NCBI GenBank assembly: GCA_020639075.1
Contig: JACKHI010000002.1
Coordinates: forward strand, 310,001 to 374,000
Direction: 5' to 3'
Length of the DNA: 64,000 bases
DNA from: Phycisphaerales bacterium
GTDB taxonomy: Bacteria > Planctomycetota > Phycisphaerae > UBA1845 > UTPLA1
The notes under the pieces were generated by a model. That model did no database searches and was not told the DNA's origin. It worked only from the letters and a program-made list of their open reading frames with translations. The translations under genes were made by a program, and so were the position numbers. Positions 44,626 through 54,112 of this stretch are shown here, one piece after another (position 1 is the first letter of the stretch; each line of letters starts with the position of its first letter).

Positions 44626-46650
44626 ATGTGCGGTATCTTCGGAATCTCAGTGACACAAGGCTCGTCCGTCTCGTTGCGGGACGCGCGAGCGGCGCTGGAC
44701 ACGCTGTTCCTCCTGTCGGAATCGCGCGGTCGCGAGGCGGCCGGCGTGGCGCTCGTCGCCAACGGCTCGATCCGCATATTCAAAGAACCCGTCCGCGCGA
44801 AGCACCTGGTGCGCAAGGCCGAATACGATCGCGTGTTCGAACCCGTTCAACGCAAGCACATTCCGCTGACGATCATCGGACACTCACGCCTCGTCACGAC
44901 GGGGGCGCAGCGTATCGCGGCCAATAACCAGCCAGTGATTCACCGGGGCGCCGTGGGTGTTCACAACGGGATCGTTGTAAATCATGAAGCCCTGTGGCGA
45001 CAGCACGCGGATATTCCGCGCGGCGGCGATGTCGACTCGGAAGTGATCTTCGGTCTGATTCGCCGCTACCTTTCAGGCTCGACGTCACTTGCGGAGGCGA
45101 CGTCGAAGGCGTTCCAGGAAATTGACGGCGCGGCGTCGACCGCCGTTGTGTTTGACGATCTGAATCAGTTCGTGCTGGCGACGAACACCGGCTCGCTCTA
45201 CCACTGCTCAAATGACGACGACGGCATCTTCATCTTCGCCTCCGAAAGATGGATTCTCGAAACGGCATTGAGTAAAGCGCCGCTGAAAGGAAGAGTGTCG
45301 CCGGCGACGATCGAGCAGCTTCGCGCTGGCGCCGCCATGCTGATTGATCTCCAGAACCTGTCGCGAACGGCCTTCGCGCTGTCGTCGCCGCCGCAGAATG
45401 GCGAACTCGTAGCGCATCTGACCGCGCGACGTGACGTTGTCGAGATAGAGCCGGCGTCGAAGCGCGCGGAATCGACATCGCCGCCGGCAATTCCCAAATT
45501 CCTGAAACGACTGCCGTCGATGCGCGAGATCGACTACGACGCCATCGATCGCATGCGGCGCTGCACCAAATGCATCCTGCCCGAGACGATGCCGTTCATC
45601 GAGTTCGATACTGAGGGCGTTTGCAACTACTGCCGTCACTACAAACCAAACGTACCGATGGGTCGGGAAGCGTTGGAAGCCGTGATGGCGCCGATTCGCA
45701 GCAAATCGGGCCAGGCGGATTGCCTTGTCGGTGTCAGCGGCGGTCGGGACAGTTCGTTCGGTCTCCACTTCATGTGCAACGAACTGAACATGCGACCGAT
45801 CGCGTTTACATATGACTGGGGAATGGTCACGGACCTGGCGCGGCGGAATGTCTCCCGGATCTGCGGAAAGCTCGGCGTCGAACATATTCTCGTCTCGGCG
45901 GACATCGAGAAAAAGCGGAGATTCGTGCGACAGAACCTGATTGCATGGCTGAAGACGCCTGATCTCGGCCTGATTCCGTTGCTCATGGCAGGAGACAAGC
46001 AGTACTTCTTCCACTCGCTCCGATTGCAGCGCGCGAACCGGCTCGGCGTTCAGGTCATGTGCGAAAACATGTTGGAGCGTACGCACTTCAAGACGGGCTA
46101 CGCCGGGATTCGGCCTTGGAATGAGGATCGCGATCATGCCTACACGCTTCGACAACGCGACAAGTTGACGCTCGCGTCGTTCTATGGTCGGCGATACCTA
46201 GCGAATCCACGGTTCATCAATGCGTCGCTGCTGGATACCATCTGGGCGTTCGCCTGCTACTACGGAATCAAACGCGACTTCGTCAACCTGTTTCGATACA
46301 TCGAGTGGAACGAAGACGTCGTCAACCAGACGCTCCGATCGGAGTTCGATTGGGAAGTCGCGACGGACACGACGAGTACATGGCGAATCGGCGACGGCAC
46401 GGCCGCATTCTACAACTACGCGTATTTCATCGTTTCCGGATTCACGGAGAACGACACGTTGCGGAGCAATCAGATCCGCGAGGGCGTGATGGATCGCGAG
46501 GCGGCGCTAAAGCGCGTACGACAGGAGAATCAACCGCGCTTCGAGTCGATCGAGTGGTACTTGAACACGATCGGTCTGGGCCACGCATACGACGACGTGT
46601 TGCGGCGGATCGCGGCGATACCGCGGCGTTATGAGTCGGATCGCGAATGA
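44626..46650 (+). CDS. Class II glutamine amidotransferase fused to a WbpG/PseA-like N-acetyl sugar amidotransferase
   Basis: A 674-residue fusion. Residues about 1-270 are a class II (Ntn) glutaminase with nucleophile Cys2 (MCGIFGIS), GHSRLVTTG and GAVGVHNGIVVNHEALW. Residues about 300-650 are a PP-loop amidotransferase of the WbpG/LPS family: RRCTKCILPETMPFIEFD, then GVCNYCRHY (Cys cluster), then GVSGGRDSSFGLHF (PP-loop, about 369-382). Predicted reaction: glutamine-derived ammonia converts an N-acetyl sugar carboxamide or acetamido group into an amidine. WbpG normally uses separate HisH/HisF-like partners; here the glutaminase is fused. It lies in the glycan operon, 35 bp before the methyltransferase. 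Confidence 0.85.
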   Translation: MCGIFGISVTQGSSVSLRDARAALDTLFLLSESRGREAAGVALVANGSIRIFKEPVRAKHLVRKAEYDRVFEPVQRKHIPLTIIGHSRLVTTGAQRIAANNQPVIHRGAVGVHNGIVVNHEALWRQHADIPRGGDVDSEVIFGLIRRYLSGSTSLAEATSKAFQEIDGAASTAVVFDDLNQFVLATNTGSLYHCSNDDDGIFIFASERWILETALSKAPLKGRVSPATIEQLRAGAAMLIDLQNLSRTAFALSSPPQNGELVAHLTARRDVVEIEPASKRAESTSPPAIPKFLKRLPSMREIDYDAIDRMRRCTKCILPETMPFIEFDTEGVCNYCRHYKPNVPMGREALEAVMAPIRSKSGQADCLVGVSGGRDSSFGLHFMCNELNMRPIAFTYDWGMVTDLARRNVSRICGKLGVEHILVSADIEKKRRFVRQNLIAWLKTPDLGLIPLLMAGDKQYFFHSLRLQRANRLGVQVMCENMLERTHFKTGYAGIRPWNEDRDHAYTLRQRDKLTLASFYGRRYLANPRFINASLLDTIWAFACYYGIKRDFVNLFRYIEWNEDVVNQTLRSEFDWEVATDTTSTWRIGDGTAAFYNYAYFIVSGFTENDTLRSNQIREGVMDREAALKRVRQENQPRFESIEWYLNTIGLGHAYDDVLRRIAAIPRRYESDRE

Positions 46651-46684
46651 GCCGTTCGCGTAACGGCGGAATCGGGGCGATTGC

Positions 46685-47500
46685 ATGAGCGGCAACGCAG
46701 CGACAACAAGTCCTTCCGTTGAATCCTCGATGGAAATCGAAGATCGGCGGCTGTTCGACTCGATTGCGGCCGACTACTCGAAAAAGGACCTCGTCCAGTC
46801 GACGCGGATCGCGCGGGAATACGAAATCCTCCGATGCGTCCAGCCCACGATCGCAAAGATGGGGCGGCCAAAGCTCATTCTCGAAGTCGGCTGCGGCGTC
46901 GGCCGCGTCGCAAAGATCCTGAAGGGGCGCTACGACAGATACGTGGGCGTCGACTACAGCGAGAAACTGATCGAGGCGGCGAAAATCTACGCGTCGGATT
47001 GCCCGGCCGACTTCGTGTGTGCGAATATCAAGGCCTTTGAGCTCGACGGGCCGAAGGCGGATCTCATCGTCCTGATCGGCGCCCTGCACCACATGACGGA
47101 AATGGATGAAGTGATGGCTGCGCTGATTCGTAATGCCGCGCCCGGCGCTCGCATCGTCGCCTTCGAGCCGAATCGCAGCAACCCGATCGTGCAGACGCTT
47201 CGCAAAATCCGACAACGCGTCGACAAGGCCTACTCCAGCGATCAGCACTATTTCTCCCGTAAGGAACTTCACGACCTGTTCGCACAACATGGCTTCGAGG
47301 ATATCGATGTGGCCCATCAAGGATATTGTTCGACGCCGTTCTCTCAAGTCATCCTCCCGCCGCAGTTTCTTTCGAAACATGCGAGTCGGGTCGCTGTCGG
47401 CTTCGATCGACTATGCGATCGGGCGTTGCCGCGGCTGTTCCACGGTCTAAGCTGGAACCTCGTGGTCAGCGCCGCGTTTCCCCGAACGACGCCATGCTGA
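46685..47500 (+). CDS. Class I SAM-dependent methyltransferase
   Basis: A 271-residue methyltransferase with the Rossmann motifs ILEVGCGVGRVAKIL (motif I, about residues 65-80), YVGVDYSEKLIEAAK (acidic motif II) and ADLIVLIGALHHMTEM (motif IV). The C-terminal part (EPNRSNPIVQTLRKIRQRVDKAY, YFSRKELHDLF) resembles sugar- and quinone-type methyltransferases. The context between the amidotransferase and flippase genes suggests it methylates the same glycan. The stop overlaps the flippase start by 7 bp (ATGCTGA), consistent with coupling. Confidence 0.86.
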   Translation: MSGNAATTSPSVESSMEIEDRRLFDSIAADYSKKDLVQSTRIAREYEILRCVQPTIAKMGRPKLILEVGCGVGRVAKILKGRYDRYVGVDYSEKLIEAAKIYASDCPADFVCANIKAFELDGPKADLIVLIGALHHMTEMDEVMAALIRNAAPGARIVAFEPNRSNPIVQTLRKIRQRVDKAYSSDQHYFSRKELHDLFAQHGFEDIDVAHQGYCSTPFSQVILPPQFLSKHASRVAVGFDRLCDRALPRLFHGLSWNLVVSAAFPRTTPC

Positions 47501-48777
47501 AGCTGCGATCATTTCTGTTTGCCGAACGCAAGTTCAATGTCGACGTGGGCTGGAATGTCGGTTCACTCGCCGTCGTCGGTCTCGGCGGCGTGGCCGTCAA
47601 CGTGGTCGTCGCGCAGGCCTGGGGCGCGGGGATGCTCGGCGTCTTCAACCAGGTCTTCGCCGCGTACATCATCCTGTCGCAGATCGCCGTCGGTGCCGTG
47701 CACCTGTCCGCACTGAAATACGTTTCGCAGACAGAAGATGTCGAAACGCGCGGTCGCGTCGTTGCATCAGCGCTTCTCCTGTCGGCGCTGCTCGGTGGTC
47801 TGACGAGCACAATCGCCTGGCTCGGCAGTGGCGCACTCGGCCGCATACTGAACAGCCCGGATGTCGGCGTCGGATTGGTGCTCGCCGCGCCCGGCCTGCT
47901 CTTCTTTTCACTGAACAAAGTGCTGATCAACGTCCTGAACGCGATGCGGCACATGCGCGCATACGCCGTGCTGCAGGCGTTGCGACTTATCTTCATGGCG
48001 ATCGTCATCGTCGCGATGGCGGCGTTGGACCGGCCCGGCGAACAACTTCCCTTGGCGCTATCCGGCGCAGAGGCGCTGTTGTTCCTGATCTCTGCCGCAT
48101 ATGTCGAGCTACGCTGCGTGCGCCTGCGGCCAAACGCCATCGAAATGGCATGGTTGCGAACGCATCTTTCCTTCGGCGTTCGCGGCTTCCTAAGCGGAAT
48201 GCTGGCGGAACTCAACACGCGCGTCGATGTGCTGATGCTCGGCTTCCTGTTGAACGACAAAGTCGTCGGCATCTACAGCCTCGCGGCGATTCCCGCGGAG
48301 GGGTTCGCACAAATCCCGCTGATGGTGCGACGCAACTTCGATCCAATCATCGGTGCATCGCTTGCGGCGGAGGAGCGATCGCAGCTGGAGACCGCGGCGC
48401 GCGGCATCAAGCGAACGACGTACTCGATCATGCTCGCGCTAGGTCTTGCGGGCGCGCTGTTGTTTCCCGTCTTCGTCTGGCTGTTCGTCCGCGATCGAGG
48501 CTTCGGCGACAGTTCGTGGGTCTTCGCGATCCTTGTCGCTGGAATCGTCGCGAACGCGGGGTACAGGCCCTTCCTCGGGATGTTGCTACAGGCCGGTCGC
48601 CCCGCGACCCATACGCTCCTGATGTGCGCCGTCGTGCTGACGAACATCGCCATGAACTTCGCATTGATTCCGCCGCTCGGTGTGTTCGGTGCGGCCACGG
48701 CGACGGCGATCGCATTGCTGGTCGAAGCAATCCTGATCGCGCGGCTGACCCGTTCGATCGTGGGCATCCGCGTGTAG
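47494..48777 (+). CDS. Wzx-like polysaccharide flippase (MATE/PST superfamily)
   Basis: A 427-residue membrane protein with about twelve to fourteen helices. It has an N-terminal GSLAVVGLGGVAVNVVVAQAWG segment, LNAMRHMRAYAVLQALRL in the middle, RGFLSGMLAELNTRVDVLMLGFLLNDKVVGIYSLAA (the conserved half-repeat of PST/Wzx proteins) and a final NFALIPPLGVFGAATATAIALLVE. It probably flips lipid-linked oligosaccharides across the inner membrane. ATG 47494 is the first Met inside the overlap with the methyltransferase; upstream in-frame starts lie inside that gene. It is the last gene of the plus-strand glycan operon. Confidence 0.86.
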   Translation: MLKLRSFLFAERKFNVDVGWNVGSLAVVGLGGVAVNVVVAQAWGAGMLGVFNQVFAAYIILSQIAVGAVHLSALKYVSQTEDVETRGRVVASALLLSALLGGLTSTIAWLGSGALGRILNSPDVGVGLVLAAPGLLFFSLNKVLINVLNAMRHMRAYAVLQALRLIFMAIVIVAMAALDRPGEQLPLALSGAEALLFLISAAYVELRCVRLRPNAIEMAWLRTHLSFGVRGFLSGMLAELNTRVDVLMLGFLLNDKVVGIYSLAAIPAEGFAQIPLMVRRNFDPIIGASLAAEERSQLETAARGIKRTTYSIMLALGLAGALLFPVFVWLFVRDRGFGDSSWVFAILVAGIVANAGYRPFLGMLLQAGRPATHTLLMCAVVLTNIAMNFALIPPLGVFGAATATAIALLVEAILIARLTRSIVGIRV

Positions 48778-48913
48778 CCGAGCCCGGCATTGCGGCGGGC
48801 CCATCGGCATGCGGCATGATCGCTTCCAACTTCGGCCGGCTTCGATCGATTCCGCGAATCGATTGAGCATCCAATAGGAACATTCGCACGCTCCCAATTC
48901 ACGACGCACGCAC

Positions 48914-49330
48914 TCACGCCCGCGCAATCACGATGCTCCCTGCGACGATTAGCGCACCGCCGGCCCAATGTCGCCACGTGAGTTCCTCGCCGAGAAACAG
49001 CCCTGCCAACGCAATGGCAACAACCACGCTGAGCTTATCAATCGGCGCCACTTTGGATGTCTCGCCCATCTGCAGCGCGCGAAAGTAGCACAGCCACGAC
49101 GCCCCCGTGGCGAGCCCCGAAAGTACAAGCATCACCCACGTGCGCGACGTGGCGTTTGACAGCGTGCCGACACCCTTCACGAGCGTGACGCCCCAGACGA
49201 AGATGAGTATCACAACCGTCCGAATGGCCGTCGCAAGGTTCGAATCGATCCCCGCAACGCCCGCCTTGGCGAGAACGGCCGTCAGACCCGCGAACAACGC
49301 GGACAACATCGCCCAGTGCAGCCAGGTCAT
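48914..49330 (-). CDS. Single-domain EamA-family transporter
   Basis: A 138-residue membrane protein with five predicted helices, about half the size of ordinary DMT exporters (ten helices). It has the family segments WAMLSALFAGLTAVLAKAGV, WVMLVLSGLATGASWLCYFRALQMGETSKVAPIDKLSVV and ALAGLFLGEELTWRHWAGGALIVAGS. The YFRALQMG-x-x-S-x-V-x-P phrase is the usual EamA signature. ATG 49330 with GAGAGG upstream is preferred over 49372. Such short proteins work as dimers. Substrate unknown. It is convergent with the flippase gene. Confidence 0.87.
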   Translation of the reverse strand: MTWLHWAMLSALFAGLTAVLAKAGVAGIDSNLATAIRTVVILIFVWGVTLVKGVGTLSNATSRTWVMLVLSGLATGASWLCYFRALQMGETSKVAPIDKLSVVVAIALAGLFLGEELTWRHWAGGALIVAGSIVIARA

Positions 49331-49402
49331 ATGCGATTCCTCTCTTACTATTGGATCTTGCGAACGAATCAAGCAGACTGTAGTGCAACAGGGCGTCGGG
49401 CG

Positions 49403-49456
49403 GAATTGCGGCGGTGGGGGTGGCCCATGGCTTCAGCCGTGGGGTCACGACGATAG
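49403..49456 (+). repeat. TTCA-capped hairpin near the EamA upstream region
   Basis: CCCATGGC-TTCA-GCCGTGGG (about 49423-49442) has one G-T wobble; on the minus strand it is a TGAA-capped hairpin like those of the element families. Confidence 0.55.
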
Positions 49457-49725
49457 GGCACGAGTGCGGCGATCCAATTGACCCACGCGGTGTGCGTTGC
49501 TCGATCACCAAGCTCGGGAGCCTCCACCCCGACAGCCGAAGGATTCAGCGCTCACATAATGCCGTGCCTGATGTTCAACAAGCGATCGCACCAATCAGTG
49601 CTGCGTCGTTGGCGCGGGACGCCGGGTGGCATGCTTGCCCTCCAAGCTACAACTGTCCGCGAGTTCGAGAACAAAATCTCGACCCGCGCAGCCGTCACTA
49701 ACACGTCTGCATCAATAGAAAATCT

Positions 49726-49837
49726 CGCTCCGAAGGAGCGCCGGATCGTTGCCACGGGTGGAGCGAAGACCGCGCAGCGGTCGCAGCGCAACCCGTGGAT
49801 GAGGTCAAATCTCCCTGCTTCCGCCCCGAAGGGGCGG
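49726..49837 (+). repeat. Hairpin element I, copy E
   Basis: CGCTCC-GAA-GGAGCG (49726-49740); outer stem CCACGGGT (49752-49759) with ACCCGTGG (49791-49798) around GACCGC-GCA-GCGGTC (49768-49782); then CCGCCCC-GAA-GGGGCGG (49821-49837). The outer arms differ from copies A-D at several positions but remain fully complementary. Confidence 0.8.
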
Positions 49838-50007
49838 TGGAATCCCCGGACAGCCTCGCCCTTTTCAAGACAAGCATGTCGATGCAAAACGCCGCCACGT
49901 CGTGGACACAGCCATCCGGAAGCGAATTGCCTGACCGCATGCTCACTTTGGAAGCCGACGCTGTCCAAGAGTCGGCGATCATCGCTACCGCGAAATGCAC
50001 CATATTT

Positions 50008-50051
50008 CGCCCGAAGGGCGCACGAACATAGCCGGGGATTTCAGTCCCCGG
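50008..50051 (+). repeat. Two further GAA-type and palindromic hairpins
   Basis: CGCCC-GAA-GGGCG (50008-50020) and CCGGGGA-TTTCAG-TCCCCGG (50032-50051). They sit between element copy E and the beta-helix gene; the remainder to 50558 shows no gene. Confidence 0.6.
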
Positions 50052-50558
50052 TCGCGTCATGGCGTAATGGCAAGGGCATCCGGAGGACGCACGACCACGC
50101 GACGCCCGCCTTTCCGGGCGGCAATTGTCAAGTGAAAACGCCATCCAGAGACTGAAATCCGTGGCAAAGTCCGTATGCCGTCCGGGCGAATGTCGATATC
50201 GAGTGCGAATTGCGAAGGAGACGAACTTCCGGAGGGCTTCGGGTAAGCCACCAGCGGGACCCGATTGCGCCAATTGATTTTCGTAACGGATCCCTGATGA
50301 TAGACATTCCCCAATCTAGAATTCGCCACGCGATTCGCCATTGGCTAATATACATGACATTTGGGTAACAACGTCGGGCGGACGAGCGATAGTCTTCGAA
50401 TTCGATGCGGGCTGCCACGGTTGTCGGGCGTTGTGGTAGTGTTTGCATTACTCGGGCGCCGCCCTCCGGCCGACGGGCGTGGATGAATGCGGTGGCGTGG
50501 CAAATGCACATCGGTCACAGCAGGCAAAGCGCCGCATCTTGCCAACGAGGAACTCTAT

Positions 50559-52976
50559 ATGAAGACTCCTGAAAATGCTGAATCATGGCAAATTGACATT
50601 ACGACCCAATTGCCCACACGAGAAGTCGAGGCGAGGGTCGGAGAGACGATTCTAGAGGTGGTACGTCACGATGTCGAAAAGCGAGAATTCCGCATAGACA
50701 TTCAGGATGTAGACGTTACCAAAGTAATCATCAGCGCTGAACACCATCTCCCGATCACGATCGAGCGACCTAGGCTTGGTCAGCCAAAATCAACAATCCG
50801 CCTTAGGGCAAAATCAGTACTGGATGCCGCCAATGGTCCGATTGCCACGTTGCTCAGAATTGAACGATCCGACGTCAGGCTGCTTCGCGGTCATCTGAAG
50901 TTGTTTGTAGCCAAGCATTGGGGCAAGCTCGTGATCGTCGGTGTCGCCCTCGTGGTCGGGATATTTCTATACCACTTTTCTCCCGAGGTGGCGGGCCGAA
51001 TTCCACGAGTCGTCGATCGGGATATTACCTTGATAGACGGATCGATCGAGTTTGGTCAGGAGACCATTATTCAACCCTCTGCTCGGTTGGTGCTTCACAA
51101 TATCAAGAAAGTGAAGATGCCTCCGAACGCGGTTATTATCGTGCTGGGCGAATTCGTCGTTAGCTCCGATACTCCGGATCCGATCGAATTCGATCCAAGC
51201 GCCGATCGGGATACTAAGTGGCAGGGCATCCACGCAATTGGTGACAATGCCCGCCTCGAACTCCGAAACGCACGGATCGCCGATGCGTGCGGAACCGACC
51301 CTAAGCAATGGCCATCGGACTTTGTTAAGATGGTGCGGGGGGTGTACGAGTCGGAAGTGAAGATTCGTCGAGGTGGAGGTTGTTCTGTAACTCGTGCTTA
51401 TGTACGGCTCGAGCACGTGCAATTCGACCGATGCGAGGCACTAAAAGGCGGTGCCCTATTCCTCAATGACACCCCTCGGCTTCTCAAGGGCGCTGAAGTC
51501 GGACCTCCGATTCCGAGGTCGACTAGAAATCTCATCACGTCGTGTGAGTTCACTAACAATGCATGCGGGGCGAGCAACTACAAGTCATCCGGCGGTGGTG
51601 CCGTGTTCCTCTACTTGGCCGCTGCTACCATTCAGGACACGGTATTCAGTGAGAACCGCACTCGCCATCCATCGGGCGCAGGCGGGGCGGTTTACGTGGG
51701 TAATTCGAGTATTGCAGAGCTGGACGGCTGCACATTTGCTAACAACAACGCGACTGGCGACGGCGGCGGTGTCTACATTCGTGGTACCTATGAGCCGGGT
51801 AGTATTTTGAGAGACGCAGCGGTGGAGAGCTTCGTCAATATCAGGAATTGTGAATTCACGGGCAATAGTGCATCCGGTCGAGGGGGCGCACTCGCTGCAT
51901 CGAAGCTGACGATTCCCAAGATCACCGACTGCAAGTTCGTCGGTAATCAGGCGAAAGTGGCTGGGGCGATCGAGTATGCACCTGACCAACAGGATGAGCA
52001 GTTCTTCAAGGAAGTTGGACGATCATTCGTAATCGCCCGTTGTTCATTCGACAATAACCATGCTGAACAACGTGGAGCTGATATCTGTACGACCCGGCAG
52101 CATGCGGTCCTTGCAGCACCGAGGAATTCCGAGTTCTCCGGCGGAGCGTATCAGCTGCAGGGTCGTGTGCACATTGCCGATCCGAGTCCGTCCCCCGTAC
52201 CATTACGCCGGGAGGACAAGTCGAGCATTATTACCGACAACGAGGGCCTGAATTACTACGATATCACGAGCACACGTCAGCAGCTAGAAGTTGCATATGT
52301 GCGGCAACGCGATCCTAGTTTCTGCCAGTCGGCCGCTCTAGCGATGCTATTGAACTTCCGTCGAGGAATCTCCACATGGGACGACGCCAAAGTTCGACAG
52401 ATGCTCGAAGCTCATGGAGCTGCAACGAGTCATGCATCGTGGCGCGAGTTTCTGAGTGACGTATTGTCGGAATTCGAGTGGGGACATGTATACTCTGACG
52501 ACGAGTCAGATACAGCCATGTTGATCCGCGCCATGATTGATAATGGCTTTCCAGTCGTGATGAACGTCGGGTTTACGACAAGTGGGCATGTGATTCTCGT
52601 GGTTGGTTACCAATTGGGCGACAAGTCACTCGAGCTTATCTGCCACGACCCCAATGGCGTCTTCAGTTTTGATGCAGGAACGTATCTTCCGGATCAGCAA
52701 TCCGGCGCGTACGTGATTTATCCCTTGCGCAATTGCGCCGTGACACTCGAATACCGAGACGATCCTCAAGGTGGACCGTGCCAATTTCGCAAGGTTACAC
52801 TTTCAGGCGCATCATCCGATTGGAAGCAGGCGGGTAGTCCCAAGGGCCCAGGGCGGTATTCAGATTGGGAATTCGTTGTTGAAAAGTCCGTGGAGGCACC
52901 GATTCGAAGCGCTGCCACAAGTAAGGCTGTGCCATCCAACCCAAATAGTGATGTCGCTCAACTGCTTCCGCATTGA
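50559..52976 (+). CDS. Membrane protein with right-handed beta-helix and C39/papain-like peptidase domain
   Basis: An 805-residue protein with an unusual order: a ~120-residue beta-rich cytoplasmic domain, one membrane helix (about 123-140, KLVIVGVALVVGIFLYHF), a right-handed beta-helix (about 280-540) with Pmp-like units (GGALFLND, GGGAVFLYL, GGAVYVGNSS, GGGVYIRGT, GGALAASK, alternating with CEFTNN, CTFANN, CEFTGN, CSFDNN), then a papain-like C39-type domain (about 575-725): Gln583 and Cys589 in QRDPSFCQSAALAMLL, His677 in TSGHVILVVGY, Asp697 in CHDPNG. GAGGAA precedes ATG 50559. Base composition looks richer in A/T than its neighbours. Proteolysis of surface partners is a plausible but unproven role. 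Confidence 0.82.
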   Translation: MKTPENAESWQIDITTQLPTREVEARVGETILEVVRHDVEKREFRIDIQDVDVTKVIISAEHHLPITIERPRLGQPKSTIRLRAKSVLDAANGPIATLLRIERSDVRLLRGHLKLFVAKHWGKLVIVGVALVVGIFLYHFSPEVAGRIPRVVDRDITLIDGSIEFGQETIIQPSARLVLHNIKKVKMPPNAVIIVLGEFVVSSDTPDPIEFDPSADRDTKWQGIHAIGDNARLELRNARIADACGTDPKQWPSDFVKMVRGVYESEVKIRRGGGCSVTRAYVRLEHVQFDRCEALKGGALFLNDTPRLLKGAEVGPPIPRSTRNLITSCEFTNNACGASNYKSSGGGAVFLYLAAATIQDTVFSENRTRHPSGAGGAVYVGNSSIAELDGCTFANNNATGDGGGVYIRGTYEPGSILRDAAVESFVNIRNCEFTGNSASGRGGALAASKLTIPKITDCKFVGNQAKVAGAIEYAPDQQDEQFFKEVGRSFVIARCSFDNNHAEQRGADICTTRQHAVLAAPRNSEFSGGAYQLQGRVHIADPSPSPVPLRREDKSSIITDNEGLNYYDITSTRQQLEVAYVRQRDPSFCQSAALAMLLNFRRGISTWDDAKVRQMLEAHGAATSHASWREFLSDVLSEFEWGHVYSDDESDTAMLIRAMIDNGFPVVMNVGFTTSGHVILVVGYQLGDKSLELICHDPNGVFSFDAGTYLPDQQSGAYVIYPLRNCAVTLEYRDDPQGGPCQFRKVTLSGASSDWKQAGSPKGPGRYSDWEFVVEKSVEAPIRSAATSKAVPSNPNSDVAQLLPH

Positions 52977-53239
52977 TAGGTCATACACAGTCCCATGTGA
53001 CGCGCATCGTGGATGTGACTGCCGACTGACTGCTCGCGAGCGTGCCCAATCCTCTCGGTATGGAGAGCTCGGGAACCTTGCATCTCGTAACTACCCCGCG
53101 AAACTATGGCCAAGACAGCCCCCAGTGACGTTGAGCCCCGAGCCGGAGCAAGTCCTCCATAGTGTACCCATGGCGCCAAGTGGGCAAACCTGAACTGTTT
53201 CCACTGCAAGCGAACCAATTCACCGTCCCGCATGCGCCG

Positions 53240-53761
53240 TCACCGCACGTAGTAGTGCACAATAACATAGAAGGCCAACGGGATCACAAGCGTCGTCGCG
53301 CTCAGTGACAAGGCAAGCAGGCCAACGCGAAGTCGATTCTGGCGGCGAAGGTCGTCACGACTGGCGTGGGTTCGTCCGGTGCCAGTCATCTTGAACGCCG
53401 TGTATCCGCGAGACCAACGACGCGATAGCGAGATGCACACGATCAAGTCAATCGGATACTCGGCGAGCACGCCGAAAGGAAACTGTCCCATCAACATACA
53501 GATCAATAGAGTGTTGAAGATTACGGAGAGTGTAAGGAGTTCGCCGACAATCGCCGCGGGCGACAGGGGGGCGGATCGTCGCTTGACGTTCGACTGCAGT
53601 ATCGATTCCGGCGTGAATATCCCGCCGCACTCAGGGCATCGATTGTGATCAAGCCCTCGCAAGTCGTAGCTGCATACCGGACAAGTCAGCGTTGTGTGTT
53701 CGCCCGAGTCAGTCAGCGACGGCGGTAAGATGGCGGAGTCATGTCGCGCGTGGATCGACAT
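53240..53761 (-). CDS. Zinc-ribbon membrane protein
   Basis: A 173-residue protein with a zinc ribbon near the N-terminus, LTCPVCSYDLRGLDHNRCPE then CGG (two CPxC/CPEC knuckles), followed by three predicted membrane helices (IVGELLTLSVIFNTLLICML, GVLAEYPIDLIVCISLS, LLALSLSATTLVIPLAFYVI). This ribbon with SYDLRGL is frequent in planctomycete genomes in front of unrelated membrane segments. ATG 53761 with GAGGAG upstream is preferred over ATG 53983. It lies 263 bp after the beta-helix protein, convergent. Function unknown. Confidence 0.72.
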   Translation of the reverse strand: MSIHARHDSAILPPSLTDSGEHTTLTCPVCSYDLRGLDHNRCPECGGIFTPESILQSNVKRRSAPLSPAAIVGELLTLSVIFNTLLICMLMGQFPFGVLAEYPIDLIVCISLSRRWSRGYTAFKMTGTGRTHASRDDLRRQNRLRVGLLALSLSATTLVIPLAFYVIVHYYVR

Positions 53762-54003
53762 CGGCGCTTCACTCCTCGATGACGGTTTGTCACCGAGGGG
53801 GAAGAACGAAGCGGTGCTGCACAGCTTTCGCGAATATTCTCCAACCTCTCCGCATGAAATGAATCGGGAATCGACGGCGGCGGGGCGCACTGGAGGCTGC
53901 CAGTTTGGTGCCACTGGTGGCTTGTCCGAGGCTGTCCGGGAATTCGACGGATTGGTGCGAGTGAGCCAACGGTGCGAGGACACCTGTGTATGCAGGCATG
54001 ACT

Positions 54004-54112
54004 TCGCTCTGAAGGAGCGACACAGGTTAGCCCGGGGTCAGCGCAGACCGCGACGCGGTCGAAGCGCAACCCCGGGTTCGGGTTCTTTCCTCGAGTTTAG
54101 CCCTGAAAGGGC
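54004..54112 (+). repeat. Hairpin element I, copy F
   Basis: TCGCTCT-GAA-GGAGCGA (54004-54020); outer stem CCCGGGGT (54031-54038) with ACCCCGGG (54069-54076) around GACCGC-GAC-GCGGTC (54046-54060); then GCCCT-GAA-AGGGC (54100-54112). The terminal arm pair T/A differs from C/G in copies C and D and is compensated. Confidence 0.8.

Noticed and set aside
49478..50155. Plus-strand open frame of about 225 codons through the hairpin region
   Set aside because: It runs across several GAA-capped palindromes, has no ribosome-binding site and no domain.
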